Source: an uncultured Clostridia bacterium (lineage in GTDB: Bacteria > Bacillota > Clostridia > Christensenellales > Christensenellaceae). From it: a DNA stretch of 64,000 bases. The position numbers were made by a program, and so were the translations under genes. The DNA lies in assembly GCA_944347775.1 (NCBI GenBank), contig CALVMT010000072.1, positions 38,383-102,382 of the forward strand, given 5' to 3'. Below, piece after piece: positions 17,616 to 26,086 of this stretch. How positions within the stretch are numbered: position 1 is the stretch's first letter; each line of letters opens with the position of its first letter. The notes below the pieces were generated by a model. The model was not told the DNA's origin. It made no database searches and was given only the letters and a program-made list of their open reading frames with translations.

Positions 17616-18257
17616 TTATTCAAGGCTGTTATGATAGTAGTGGATCGCTTCGAAGGTTTCGCCGAGCTCTTCCATTACTTTGTGTTGAATGACCTCATTA
17701 AGGACAAATGCGGCCTGATAGGTTAATTCCATCTGGTCGAGAGTAATTGCTTCTCTTTCTTCCGGAGTGAGATCATAGGTTTCGCGAGTACCTGCAGTGG
17801 ACTTAAATTTGGGGTCACGAGGAGGTCTCTTTTCAGCCATAATCTTATTCATGGGCGTTTCAATACGGGGGATTACAACATTATAATCAGCTAGTTCCCC
17901 AATAATAGATTGCGCACTGGTAGAGATTAAGCCGACCTTTGCACCGAAATCTTTTGCTTCCTTAGCAATAATAGAAATTGTCTTAGTATTGCCGGATCCG
18001 GAGACAACCAACAAGATATCGCCTTCATGAATGGAGGGAGTATTGTTGTCGCCTACACGGAAAACAACTTTGCCGATCTGGGACATATCCATGCCCAAAA
18101 TACCAGCAACATTGCCTGCACGGCCCCATCCGGAAACGAACACACGGTTGGCCTTTGCAATTGCCTTTGCCAGAGCATCAACTTGTGCGGGATCAATTTT
18201 AGAAAGAACTTCCGCCACATGGCTTCCGGCTTGCGTCAGAATTTGTTTGGTATCCAT
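17616..18257 (-). CDS. SIS-domain sugar isomerase-like protein, copy 2
   Basis: Paralogue of the preceding SIS protein, 213 aa, with the same order of motifs: GWGRAGNVAGILGMDMSQIG, VGDNNTPSIHEGDILLVVSGSGNTKT, the inserted RPPRDPKF loop, and the YYHNSLE end. Longer starts at 18263 and 18329 are open, but AGGAG at 18265-18269 is spaced 7 bases from the ATG at 18257, which also gives a length matching the paralogue. A promoter just upstream makes copy 2 then copy 1 a bicistronic unit. The substrate is unknown; a phosphorylated ketose is likely from the fold. Confidence 0.8.
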   Translation of the reverse strand: MDTKQILTQAGSHVAEVLSKIDPAQVDALAKAIAKANRVFVSGWGRAGNVAGILGMDMSQIGKVVFRVGDNNTPSIHEGDILLVVSGSGNTKTISIIAKEAKDFGAKVGLISTSAQSIIGELADYNVVIPRIETPMNKIMAEKRPPRDPKFKSTAGTRETYDLTPEEREAITLDQMELTYQAAFVLNEVIQHKVMEELGETFEAIHYYHNSLE

Positions 18258-18300
18258 ATTCATTCTCCTTTTCAGTTTGAGTAAATCATTACTTGAGTAC

Positions 18301-18329
18301 AGTATAAAACAAATTGAAGCAGGTTGCAA
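18301..18329 (-). promoter_or_regulatory. Promoter of the SIS gene pair
   Basis: On the minus strand TTGCAA (18329-18324) and TATACT (18306-18301) are separated by 17 bp, in the 76-bp gap between the SDR gene and the SIS pair. Confidence 0.7.
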
Positions 18330-18333
18330 GTCT

Positions 18334-19110
18334 TTATGGAATCATGGTAACGCCACCTTCGGCCATAATAGTTTGTCCGGTTATATGGCGGGAATCCTCA
18401 CTTGCCAAAAATACTGCTACGGGCGCAATATCTTCATATGCGTCTCCAAAACGTCCTATTACTGTTGGGTTAAAGCCCAGTTTAATAGGATCACGTTCTT
18501 CTTCTGGCATTTTTTCCAGTTGCTCATAATAAAAATCAGTAATTGCACCAGGATTAATTGTATTTACATTAATATTATATTTTCCCCATTCACGTGCAGC
18601 AGTACGCGCCATTGCACGGATGGCTTCTTTGATTGCACCATAGGCAGTTAGGCCAAATTGCCCCTCAACACCCGCACCTGAGCCGACGCAAATCACTTTT
18701 CCGTGCCCGCTTTTTTTAAGCCAGGGAAAACAAAGCCGCATCATATGAAAACTGCTCATTAAACCGCTTTGATAAAATGCATCAAAATCAGCCTGAGTAT
18801 GTTCTTCAAATAATTTATGGCCGCAGGTGGTTGCCATTGCATTGTTATATAAAATATCAATTCCGCCAAATTTATCAGCGGTTGCATGGACAAATGCTTC
18901 CATATCAGACAAACGGGTTACATCACAGACAAAGCTCAATACCTGTGCGCCTACTGCTTTACAACTCTTTTCGGTTTCGGCCAATCGATCAAGGCTTCTG
19001 GCGCAAATTGCAATGTTTGCACCTTCTTCTGCAAATTTGATGGCAATCTGTTTACCAAGCCCACGTCCTGCTCCAGTAATGATTGCTGTTTTTCCCTCCA
19101 GTTTTCCCAT
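18334..19110 (-). CDS. SDR-family oxidoreductase
   Basis: NAD(P)-dependent short-chain dehydrogenase, 258 aa. The Rossmann cofactor motif TGAGRGLG is at about 12-19, the NN(A)MA structural motif at about 89-93, and the active site has Ser in VGSGAGVEG followed by YGAIK (YxxxK). NTINPGAITDF and the C-terminal GQTIMAEGG are typical of 3-oxoacyl/sugar-alcohol type SDRs. The substrate cannot be told; the SIS genes downstream suggest a sugar or polyol. The start follows AGAGGAG. Its promoter has a palindrome near the start of transcription. Confidence 0.87.
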   Translation of the reverse strand: MGKLEGKTAIITGAGRGLGKQIAIKFAEEGANIAICARSLDRLAETEKSCKAVGAQVLSFVCDVTRLSDMEAFVHATADKFGGIDILYNNAMATTCGHKLFEEHTQADFDAFYQSGLMSSFHMMRLCFPWLKKSGHGKVICVGSGAGVEGQFGLTAYGAIKEAIRAMARTAAREWGKYNINVNTINPGAITDFYYEQLEKMPEEERDPIKLGFNPTVIGRFGDAYEDIAPVAVFLASEDSRHITGQTIMAEGGVTMIP

Positions 19111-19132
19111 TATAATCTCCTCTCAAAACCTT

Positions 19133-19189
19133 TTGTACTTTGTACAATATTTCTTCCATGATAGTAATATGAATTTAAAAAGGTGTCAA
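19133..19189 (-). promoter_or_regulatory. Promoter and palindromic operator of the SDR gene
   Basis: On the minus strand TTGACA (19189-19184) and TACTAT (19166-19161) are 17 bp apart. Downstream, TTGTAC and GTACAA (19133-19147) form a 6-3-6 perfect palindrome at about +7 to +22, between the promoter and the ribosome-binding site. That position is typical of a repressor operator. The regulator is not identified. Confidence 0.65.
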
Positions 19190-19217
19190 TTTATTTAATA
19201 AAATAAAGCTTTGTTTA

Positions 19218-19246
19218 TTGAATTATAAAAAGTGCTAATATATAAT
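19218..19246 (+). promoter_or_regulatory. Promoter of ilvE
   Basis: TTGAAT (19218-19223) and TATAAT (19241-19246) with a 17-bp spacer, divergent from the SDR promoter. Confidence 0.7.
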
Positions 19247-19324
19247 AATAAAAAAATCAGTTGTAATTTTGTATTGAGTAATCGAGTATATAAAGGTTTT
19301 GACCAATAAAAAAGGAGAAATGAT

Positions 19325-20389
19325 ATGAATATCAGAGTTGAAAAAATTGCAGTACCTAAGCAGAAGCCTGACGAGAAAAATTTGGGTTTTGGCAAATTTT
19401 ATACCGACCATATGTTTGTCATGGATTATGATTCCCATAAGGGATGGCATGATGCCCGTATTGTACCTTACGGCCCGATTCCATTAGAACCGACTTGCGT
19501 TACCTTGCACTATGCGCAGGAAACTTTTGAAGGGCTTAAGGCTTATCGTACAGCAGAGGGGAAAATTTTGTTGTTTCGTCCTGAAATGAATGCCAGAAGA
19601 ATGATAAATTCTAACCGCCGTTTATGTATGCCGGAATTCCCGGAAGAAATGTTTGTAGAGGCAGTAAAAGCAATTGTTAAGATGGACGCAGATTGGGTAC
19701 CTTCCGAGCCTGAGACATCTTTATATATTCGTCCATTTATGTTTGCTACTGAAGGCGCTTTAGGTGTACATGCAGCAAATTCTTATAAATTTGTTATTGT
19801 TTTGAGCCCAAGCGGTGCGTATTATAAAGAAGGTGTAAATCCGGTTCGAATTTTGATAGAAGATGAATTGGTTCGCGCAGTAAAAGGTGGAACAGGTTTT
19901 GCAAAGTGCGGTGGCAATTATGCAGCATCGATTCTTGGCCAGGTAAAGGCTGAAAAAAAGGGATGTGCACAGGTATTGTGGTTGGATGGTGTAGAAAGAA
20001 AATATGTTGAAGAAGTCGGGACAATGAATGTAATGTTTAAAATTAACAATGAAATTTATACGGCACCGATTGACGGCTCCGTACTTCCTGGCGTGACCAG
20101 AGATTCAATTTTGCATATTTTAAGAGATTGGGGCTATACTGTTCATGAAGAACGTTTGTCAGTAGATGATTTGATGGCAGCCGGTCATTCAGGCGCATTG
20201 GAAGAAGCTTTTGGGACAGGAACAGCGGCAGTGATTTCTCCTATCGGAGAATTTATTTATAAGGAAGATTCTGTTAAAATTAATGATTTTAAAACGGGTG
20301 AATTGACACAAAAATTATATGATTACCTGACCGGTATCCAGTGGGGTAAAGAAGAAGATAAATATGGTTGGACAACAGTAGTTGAATAA
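19325..20389 (+). CDS. ilvE: Branched-chain amino acid aminotransferase
   Basis: PLP-dependent class IV aminotransferase, 354 aa, interconverting Leu, Ile, Val and their 2-oxo acids with glutamate. Family landmarks include the N-terminal FGKFYTDHMFVMDY, LHYAQETFEGLKAYR, RPEMNARRM, FVIVLSPSGAYY, and KGGTGFAKCGGNYAAS (which carries the PLP lysine). EEVGTMNVMF and LPGVTRDSIL follow. Length and motifs match the long BCAT type. An AAAGGAG site precedes the ATG. It is monocistronic with its own promoter and terminator. Confidence 0.95.
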   Translation: MNIRVEKIAVPKQKPDEKNLGFGKFYTDHMFVMDYDSHKGWHDARIVPYGPIPLEPTCVTLHYAQETFEGLKAYRTAEGKILLFRPEMNARRMINSNRRLCMPEFPEEMFVEAVKAIVKMDADWVPSEPETSLYIRPFMFATEGALGVHAANSYKFVIVLSPSGAYYKEGVNPVRILIEDELVRAVKGGTGFAKCGGNYAASILGQVKAEKKGCAQVLWLDGVERKYVEEVGTMNVMFKINNEIYTAPIDGSVLPGVTRDSILHILRDWGYTVHEERLSVDDLMAAGHSGALEEAFGTGTAAVISPIGEFIYKEDSVKINDFKTGELTQKLYDYLTGIQWGKEEDKYGWTTVVE

Positions 20390-20400
20390 ACAGTAAAAAG

Positions 20401-20425
20401 ATGGCAGATAAACTGCCATTTTTTT
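20401..20425 (+). terminator. Rho-independent terminator after ilvE
   Basis: ATGGCAG (20401-20407) pairs with CTGCCAT (20413-20419), followed by a run of T to 20425. The rest of the gap to 20558 is AT-rich with no promoter I can call confidently. Confidence 0.85.
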
Positions 20426-20558
20426 ATGTCAAAAAAAGATATAAATAAGGAATAGAAAATTTTATAAAAATAATACTAAATTATGGACATATACAAAGGT
20501 GCTTTAAAATTAATAAAATAATTTTTATATTTACGAAATAAATAAAGGGAGGATTGTT

Positions 20559-22181
20559 TTGTCTGTATTTTCGGTTGTATTTCTTTTTTTTCTTTTTATT
20601 ATTACAGCCATATATTTTTCTGTTCCGAAACGATATTAATGGGTTTGTTTATTAATTGCAAGCTATGTTTTTTATGCATGGTCAGATATAACGCTGCTTT
20701 TCTTTTTATTATTTGCAACATTGTCAACTTTCTTTGCAGGGAAATGGCTACAACGGTTGGACAATCAGCGGGATGAGCAAATCATGATTGTTGCAGAATC
20801 CTTGATAAATGATAAAAGTGCTTTAAAAGCATTGAAAACAAAATTAAAATATAATTATATGGTAAAAAAAAGACGCGTTTTAGTCGTTGGAGTTGTTTTA
20901 AATTTTTTAATTTTAGCAGTAGTAAAATATACCAATTTTGTTATTGCTAATTTAAACACGCTGTTTTCATGGATGAACATAAATACTAAATTTGGTTTTC
21001 TACAAATAATTTTTCCTTTAGGGATATCATTTTATACTTTTCAATCTGTAGGATATTTAATTGATGTATATCGCGGCAAAATTAAAGCCGATCATCATTT
21101 TTTTCATTATGCACTTTTTGTTTCCTATTTCCCGCAAATTATTCAAGGACCAATTAGCAGGTACGATCAGTTGGCAAATCAATTAATGGAACCGCATTTA
21201 TTTGATTATCAGCGGATTAAATTTGGTATTCAGCGTATGCTATGGGGTTTTTTTAAAAAAATGGTCATAGCGGATCGAATTGCCGTAGTGGTTAATCAAG
21301 TGTTTGATCATTTTTATGAAAAAAACTATGGCGGGTTTGTTATTTTTATTGCTGTACTGCTTTATGGAATCCAAATCTATGCAGATTTTTCGAGTGGAAT
21401 GGATATTATATACGGAGTTTCTCAGATTTTTGGTATTCAATTATCCGAGAATTTCAGAAGACCATTTATGGCAAGAAGCGTTGCGGAATTCTGGCAGCGT
21501 TGGCATATTACGCTCGGCACTTGGATGAGAGATTATGTTTTTTATCCGCTGGCTTTATCTAAACCATTTAATTATATGGGAAAGAAAATGCGTAAATGGG
21601 GAAGTCGATATGCGGCAAAAGTAATTCCGACTTGACTGGCCTCATTCATTGTCTTTTTACTTATCGGAATTTGGCATGGTGCAAGTTGGAAATATGTTGC
21701 ATATGGATTATTTCAGGCAACTTTTGTCTCTACGGTTAGACTTTTTGAGCCATTTTATAAAAAGTGCAGAAAGTTTTTTCATGCTGATACAAAGCGATTT
21801 AGTTTTAGATGTTTTCAAGTGGTCAGGACAATCCTAATTGTAACGATAGGAAGGTACTTATCCAGAGCAGGATCGTTTATGACGGCAATGAATATGTATA
21901 AAGCAACATTTACTGTTTGGAATCCATGGATTTTCTTCAATAACATGCTATACGAGCTTGGTCTGGATATGAAAAATTTTCAATTTATGATTTTAATGAT
22001 AGGACTTTTATTTGTTGTGGATTTTTTACAGGAGAAAGGATATCACTTAAGAGAGGTTATTTCATATCAAGGAATTTTGTTTCAATGGTTCATTTATATT
22101 GCTTTAATTTTGGGAATTCTTGTTTTTGGTATGTATGGTCCCGGATATAATGCGGCAGATTTTATTTATCAGGGTTTTTAA
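20559..22181 (+). pseudogene. MBOAT-family O-acyltransferase (DltB/AlgI-like) interrupted by two stop codons
   Basis: Multipass membrane acyltransferase of the DltB/PatA/AlgI type, which moves acyl or alanyl groups across the membrane onto cell-envelope polymers. One frame runs 540 codons from a TTG at 20559, 6 bases after AGGGAGG, to 22181. It is broken by TAA at 20637-20639 (codon 27, where the family has PKRYQW-like sequence) and by TGA at 21633-21635 (codon 359). All family motifs are kept across the breaks: GISFYTFQSVGYLIDVYRG, QIIQGPISRYDQL, NFRRPFMARSVAEFWQRWHITL, and the catalytic His in IGIWHGASW after the second stop. No frameshift is present, so the lesion looks recent or is bypassed. 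It heads a Dlt-like operon. Confidence 0.85.
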
Positions 22182-22193
22182 AAGGAGGAAAAA

Positions 22194-23261
22194 ATGACAC
22201 AGAAAACAAAAAAAACGATTAGAGCAGTAATTTTTTTCATTCTTCTGACAATAAGTTTTTTATATATACAGAATATTTTACGATGGAAAGGCGAGTTATC
22301 AGAAGATCTTGCGCTAAAATATGAGCAATATTGTACTAGTGTAGAAGCAGGAGAAAAAATAGATGTTCTTTATTTAGGGACAAGCGCTATTTATGCTGGC
22401 ATTACACCAATTGTCATGTGGAAAGAAGCAGGCTTTACGGGAATGAATTTTGGTACATCCGAACAAAATGTGCTGGCAGAATATTACTTGTTGAAATATC
22501 TTTTGGAAGTAAGCACTCCACAGGTTATCGTATTAGATTTATGTGATTTGACAGAAGAAAGACTTGCCGATAGCGAAAAATGGACAGTAGCGTATACCCG
22601 TGTATTTAATTTAATTGATTCTTTTTCGCTAAAAATAGATATGCTCAAAGAGATGGTCAAGATTGTGCCGGATTTAAATGTAGCGGAGTATCTATTTCCA
22701 ATTATCCGCTATCATAGCAGGTGGACGGAGCTGACAAGCTCAGACTTTGGATTAAAAACGCAATATCCTGAATATTCCAAAGGTGCTTTAATGCATAAAG
22801 AAGTTAAGGAAATGCATTTTACAGAATATGAGAAAGAAATGGAGAAGCAGGATGTAACCGTGTTTTCAAAAACCTATTATGAGAAGATACTTGATCTATG
22901 CAGAAAAAAGAAAATTAAAGTTGTTGCTGTTGTTCCGCCGATCGCTTATACAGGTGGTCAGTTGCTTGGGAAATATGAAGAAATGCGCAAGTTTTGTGAG
23001 CAAAATAATATTGAATATATAAACTACAATGAGCCGGATGTACTGGAGGAGGCAGGAATAAATTTTAGTACCGATTTTTATAACGAAGGGCATTTAAATG
23101 CGCTTGGAAGCGTAAAAATATCAAAGTCATTAGCAAAAAGGCTTGCAAAAAAATATAATTTGGAAGATCGACGGGAAGATCCCGCTTATCAATCATGGAA
23201 TATGGCATATAAAGAGTTTAATAAAGAATACGAGCCATGGTTTGAAAGTATACAGAATTAA
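22194..23261 (+). CDS. DltD-like SGNH-type protein
   Basis: Membrane-anchored protein of 355 aa acting with the upstream MBOAT gene, by analogy with DltD or AlgX/PatB partners. Residues 8-27 form an uncleaved signal anchor. LGTSAIYAGI (about 61-70) supplies the nucleophile Ser block and DFYNEGHLNALG (about 302-313) the Asp/His block of an SGNH hydrolase-like fold. Such proteins take part in transferring or proofreading acyl groups at the outer membrane face (family knowledge). The reading frame is intact despite the broken neighbours. AAAGGAGG precedes the ATG, 12 bp after the MBOAT stop. Confidence 0.78.
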   Translation: MTQKTKKTIRAVIFFILLTISFLYIQNILRWKGELSEDLALKYEQYCTSVEAGEKIDVLYLGTSAIYAGITPIVMWKEAGFTGMNFGTSEQNVLAEYYLLKYLLEVSTPQVIVLDLCDLTEERLADSEKWTVAYTRVFNLIDSFSLKIDMLKEMVKIVPDLNVAEYLFPIIRYHSRWTELTSSDFGLKTQYPEYSKGALMHKEVKEMHFTEYEKEMEKQDVTVFSKTYYEKILDLCRKKKIKVVAVVPPIAYTGGQLLGKYEEMRKFCEQNNIEYINYNEPDVLEEAGINFSTDFYNEGHLNALGSVKISKSLAKRLAKKYNLEDRREDPAYQSWNMAYKEFNKEYEPWFESIQN

Positions 23262-23279
23262 AGACGGAAAGGATTTCTT

Positions 23280-24803
23280 ATGAAAAATGTAACAAACGTG
23301 TTAGAGTATTTGGAACGATCGGCTAAAAAGTTTCCTGAAAAACAAGCCTATATTGATGAATCAGGCGGTTATACCTTTAAAAGGATAATGGAGATTGCTA
23401 AGACAGTAGGTTCCTTTCTGGCGCAGAAAACAGGAACAAATTTACCGATTGTTGTATATATGGAGAAAAGTATCCGACAGATTGCGGCTTTTTTTGGCAT
23501 AGTATATGCAGGGGCATTCTATGTTCCTATTGATGTACAAATGCCGCAGCAGAGAGTAAAACTGATTTTAGAGACTTTAAACGCTAATTGTTTATTAACT
23601 GATGAAAAAAGTAAAGGGAAAGCGGAAAGGCTTGGCTTTTCTGGAGAAATTTTTACTTTTGAGCAAATATTAGATTTTCCCATTGATGAGGCAAAATTAC
23701 GGCATATTCGGCGTAACGCCATTGATTCTGATCCATTGTATGCCATCTTTACTTCTGGATCTACGGGTGTTCCCAAAGGTGTTTTAATTAGCCGGAGATC
23801 GGCAGTAAATTTTACAGAATGGTATTGTGAAGCATTTCACCATACGGAAGCCGTAATATTTGGGAATCAAACACCGTTTTATTTTGATGCATCAGTAAAA
23901 CAAATATATGCAACAATTCGTTGTGCGGCGACAATGTATATCATTCCCAAAACCCTCTTCTCTTTTCCGATTAAATTAATTGAATATCTTAATACGCACC
24001 AAATCAATTGTATTGACTGAGTACCTTCGGCTTTATGTATTATTGCAAATTTTAATGCTTTTGAAAAGGTATTACCCCAATATTTGACTAAAGTTATCTT
24101 CGGAGCGGAAGTTATGCCTACGAGGCAATTTAATATTTGGAGAAAAGCATTACCCAATGTGATGTATGCAAATACATATGGCCCTACGGAGGTGACAGTT
24201 GATTGCTGCTATTATATTGTTGACAGGGAATTAAGTGATAATGAACCTATTCCAATTGGTTATGCTTGCGAAAATAGCAGTATACTTATTCTAAACGAAA
24301 AAAATGAATTGGTAAAACCGGGAGAAATAGGAGAGCTATGTGTAAGAGGCGTTGGCCTTGCTCTAGGTTACTATAATAATCAGGAAAAAACGGATGCAGT
24401 ATTTGTAGAGAATCCTTTGCAAAAAAACTATCGTGAACTAATTTACAGGACAGGTGATTTGGCAAAATATAACGAGTATGGCGAAATTGTTTATATTGCC
24501 CGAAAAGATTTTCAGATTAAGCATATGGGTCACCGAATCGAACTTGGAGAAATAGAAACAGCGCTTGCAGCAGTAGAAGGGGTTTGGCGTGTTTGCTGTT
24601 TATATAAAAAGGCTGGCGAAAAAATTGTTGCAATTTATGAAGGAGAAATCTCCCGTTCGGAGATTATTGCGGGAATTAAAGAAGTTTTGCCCAAATATAT
24701 GATTCCCAATATTTACTATAAAATTGATCAAATGCCATTAAATATGAACGGGAAAATTGATCGAAAACGGTTACAGGAGGAATATGTCGATGCTTCCAAT
24801 TGA
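23280..24803 (+). pseudogene. DltA-like amino-acid adenylating enzyme interrupted by a TGA codon
   Basis: AMP-forming ligase of the DltA/NRPS A-domain type, 507 codons, that would activate an amino acid and load it on the carrier protein of this operon. Motifs in order: A3 FTSGSTGVPKG, A4 FYFDASVKQ (the Asp that binds an alpha-amino group is present), A5 YGPTEVTVD, A7 YRTGDL, A8 KDFQIKHMGHRIELGEIE, A10 NMNGKIDRKRL. A TGA at 24018-24020 (codon 247) interrupts the conserved segment that reads (stop)VPSALCII; the family has Trp there, so TGG to TGA is likely. No frameshift occurs. Without read-through, only a fragment lacking A5-A10 would be made. Confidence 0.85.
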
Positions 24804-25614
24804 ATCATTTTCCCAGTATAAATATTACGTGCAAAAAACAAAAAAGTTGCCGAATCTTATCACAAACTGCTATTTACTGCCGAATCAGATTAAACAGATG
24901 ATCCAAGCCAATAGGCTTTTTGTTATGGAAAAGGAAAATATGATTTTATTGCTGGAAAAAGAGGATCATTTCTTTAGAATTTACTATTATTTATCTTTAT
25001 CTGCAAAATATGAAAAATTGGTTTTTGATTGTCCGGCAGTGATCGAATTTGTATTTCAGCATGAGATTTCAGAAAATCAATATAAAGAAATTGCTATTTT
25101 ACACACTCTCGGATTTACTTTAGGAAGAGAAAGCGCGAGAATGTCTGTTGGGGCAGATTACAATTTTCCTATTGCAAAAATAGGCTGTTGCAATGTCTCT
25201 CGGGCAGTATCTTCTGATGCAGATAATGTTTTATGTATAATAAAAAAGTATTTTAATCCACCTTATGCATATATTCCAAATAAAGACCAGCTCTTAAAAG
25301 CAATTCAAAAAGAGTCGATTTTTATAATTCGCCAAAATGATGAAATTGCGGCTCTTTTGTTTGCAGAAACAAATCAGAAAAATGTAGAGATCCGACATCT
25401 AGTTGTCATAGAAAGATACCGTTCCTATGGTTTTGCAAAACAACTTTTGCAGGAATATCATGCAAAATACAAAGATATGGTGCGATTATTTTTTCATTGG
25501 GTTGATCTGCATAATACGTCAGCGCTTCAGTTATATAAAAAATTTGGTTACTCTTTTGACGGAAGAAGGGCAAATGAATATGTAATGTTAAATAAACAAA
25601 CGGATTTTTGCTAA
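24790..25614 (+). CDS. GNAT-family acetyltransferase in the Dlt-like operon
   Basis: A 274-aa protein with a poorly recognised N-terminal half and a C-terminal GNAT domain (about 130-270). The GNAT core shows EIRHLVVIERYRSYGFAKQLL, the acetyl-CoA-binding region, and HWVDLHNTSALQLYKKFGY. AGGAGG at 24775-24780 is 9 bases before the ATG at 24790. This start overlaps the end of the ligase gene by 14 bases, so translation is probably coupled. Its place between the adenylating enzyme and the carrier suggests it acylates the activated residue or the final product; this is inference. A similar two-half layout occurs in other uncharacterised clostridial acyltransferases. Confidence 0.72.
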   Translation: MLPIESFSQYKYYVQKTKKLPNLITNCYLLPNQIKQMIQANRLFVMEKENMILLLEKEDHFFRIYYYLSLSAKYEKLVFDCPAVIEFVFQHEISENQYKEIAILHTLGFTLGRESARMSVGADYNFPIAKIGCCNVSRAVSSDADNVLCIIKKYFNPPYAYIPNKDQLLKAIQKESIFIIRQNDEIAALLFAETNQKNVEIRHLVVIERYRSYGFAKQLLQEYHAKYKDMVRLFFHWVDLHNTSALQLYKKFGYSFDGRRANEYVMLNKQTDFC

Positions 25615-25627
25615 AAAATTAAATAAA

Positions 25628-25666
25628 TATTTCATACATTGTATGAAATATAGCAGATTTCATACA
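25628..25666. repeat. Perfect 23-bp palindrome plus a third half-site
   Basis: At 25628-25650 there are perfect 11-bp arms (TATTTCATACA and TGTATGAAATA) around one base. The 10-mer ATTTCATACA recurs as a direct repeat at 25657-25666. It lies between the GNAT and carrier genes. It may be an operator for an internal promoter or an RNA hairpin; there is no T-run, so it is not an ordinary terminator. Confidence 0.7.
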
Positions 25667-25745
25667 CTAATACACGAGCAAATGTACGGAAAAATGTTTT
25701 TTCACTATTTGCGGAAAAAACGACGATAAAAAGGAGTACAAAATA

Positions 25746-25973
25746 ATGGATAAATTGTTGGAAATTCTTGGAGAGATAAGACCTGATATCGATTTTATAA
25801 ATGAAAAAAATTTAATTAATGACGGTGTATTGAATTCATTTGATATAATTCAAGTGGTGATTGCATTAAATGAAGCTTATAATATTGATATTAATGTTGA
25901 GGATTTAGAATCGGATAATTTTAATACAGCCGATGCCATGTTACAGCTTGTTGAAAAGCTTCAAGAGGGATAA
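25746..25973 (+). CDS. Acyl/peptidyl carrier protein (DltC-like)
   Basis: Carrier protein of 75 aa with an acidic four-helix composition. The phosphopantetheine attachment serine lies in DGVLNSFDIIQ (Ser at about residue 36), followed by the acidic helix II typical for carrier proteins. It probably receives the amino acid activated by the DltA-like enzyme of the same operon. AAAAGGAG precedes the ATG. The frame is intact. A fatty acid synthesis ACP is less likely because the motif is DGVLNSFD, not the DSLD of AcpP, and because of the neighbours. Confidence 0.85.
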   Translation: MDKLLEILGEIRPDIDFINEKNLINDGVLNSFDIIQVVIALNEAYNIDINVEDLESDNFNTADAMLQLVEKLQEG

Positions 25974-26030
25974 TAAACAAAAAATTTTTATTTGCGGGAA
26001 AGAATGAATTGTCAATTTTAAAAGGAAATA

Positions 26031-26082
26031 AAAAACTTCCAGAATATGGTGTTAAAATCTCCAAAAATCCGGAAGTTTTTTA
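26031..26082. terminator. Bidirectional terminator between the Dlt-like operon and the nitroreductase gene
   Basis: AAAAACTTCC (26031-26040) pairs with GGAAGTTTTT (26071-26080) around a 30-base loop with some internal pairing. Both ends give U-runs, serving the convergent transcripts. Confidence 0.65.
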
Positions 26083-26086
26083 TTTA

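Noticed and set aside
20559-24803. Genetic code with UGA read as Trp throughout the genome
   Set aside because: TGA is a genuine stop for other genes here, such as tilS, iscR and the LeuA-like gene, and Trp is encoded by TGG elsewhere. Only the Dlt-like operon has in-frame TGA, and it also has a TAA.
25628-25666. Start of a CRISPR array or mobile-element end
   Set aside because: There are only two copies of a 10-mer plus its inverse, with no regular spacers, no transposase and no target duplication.
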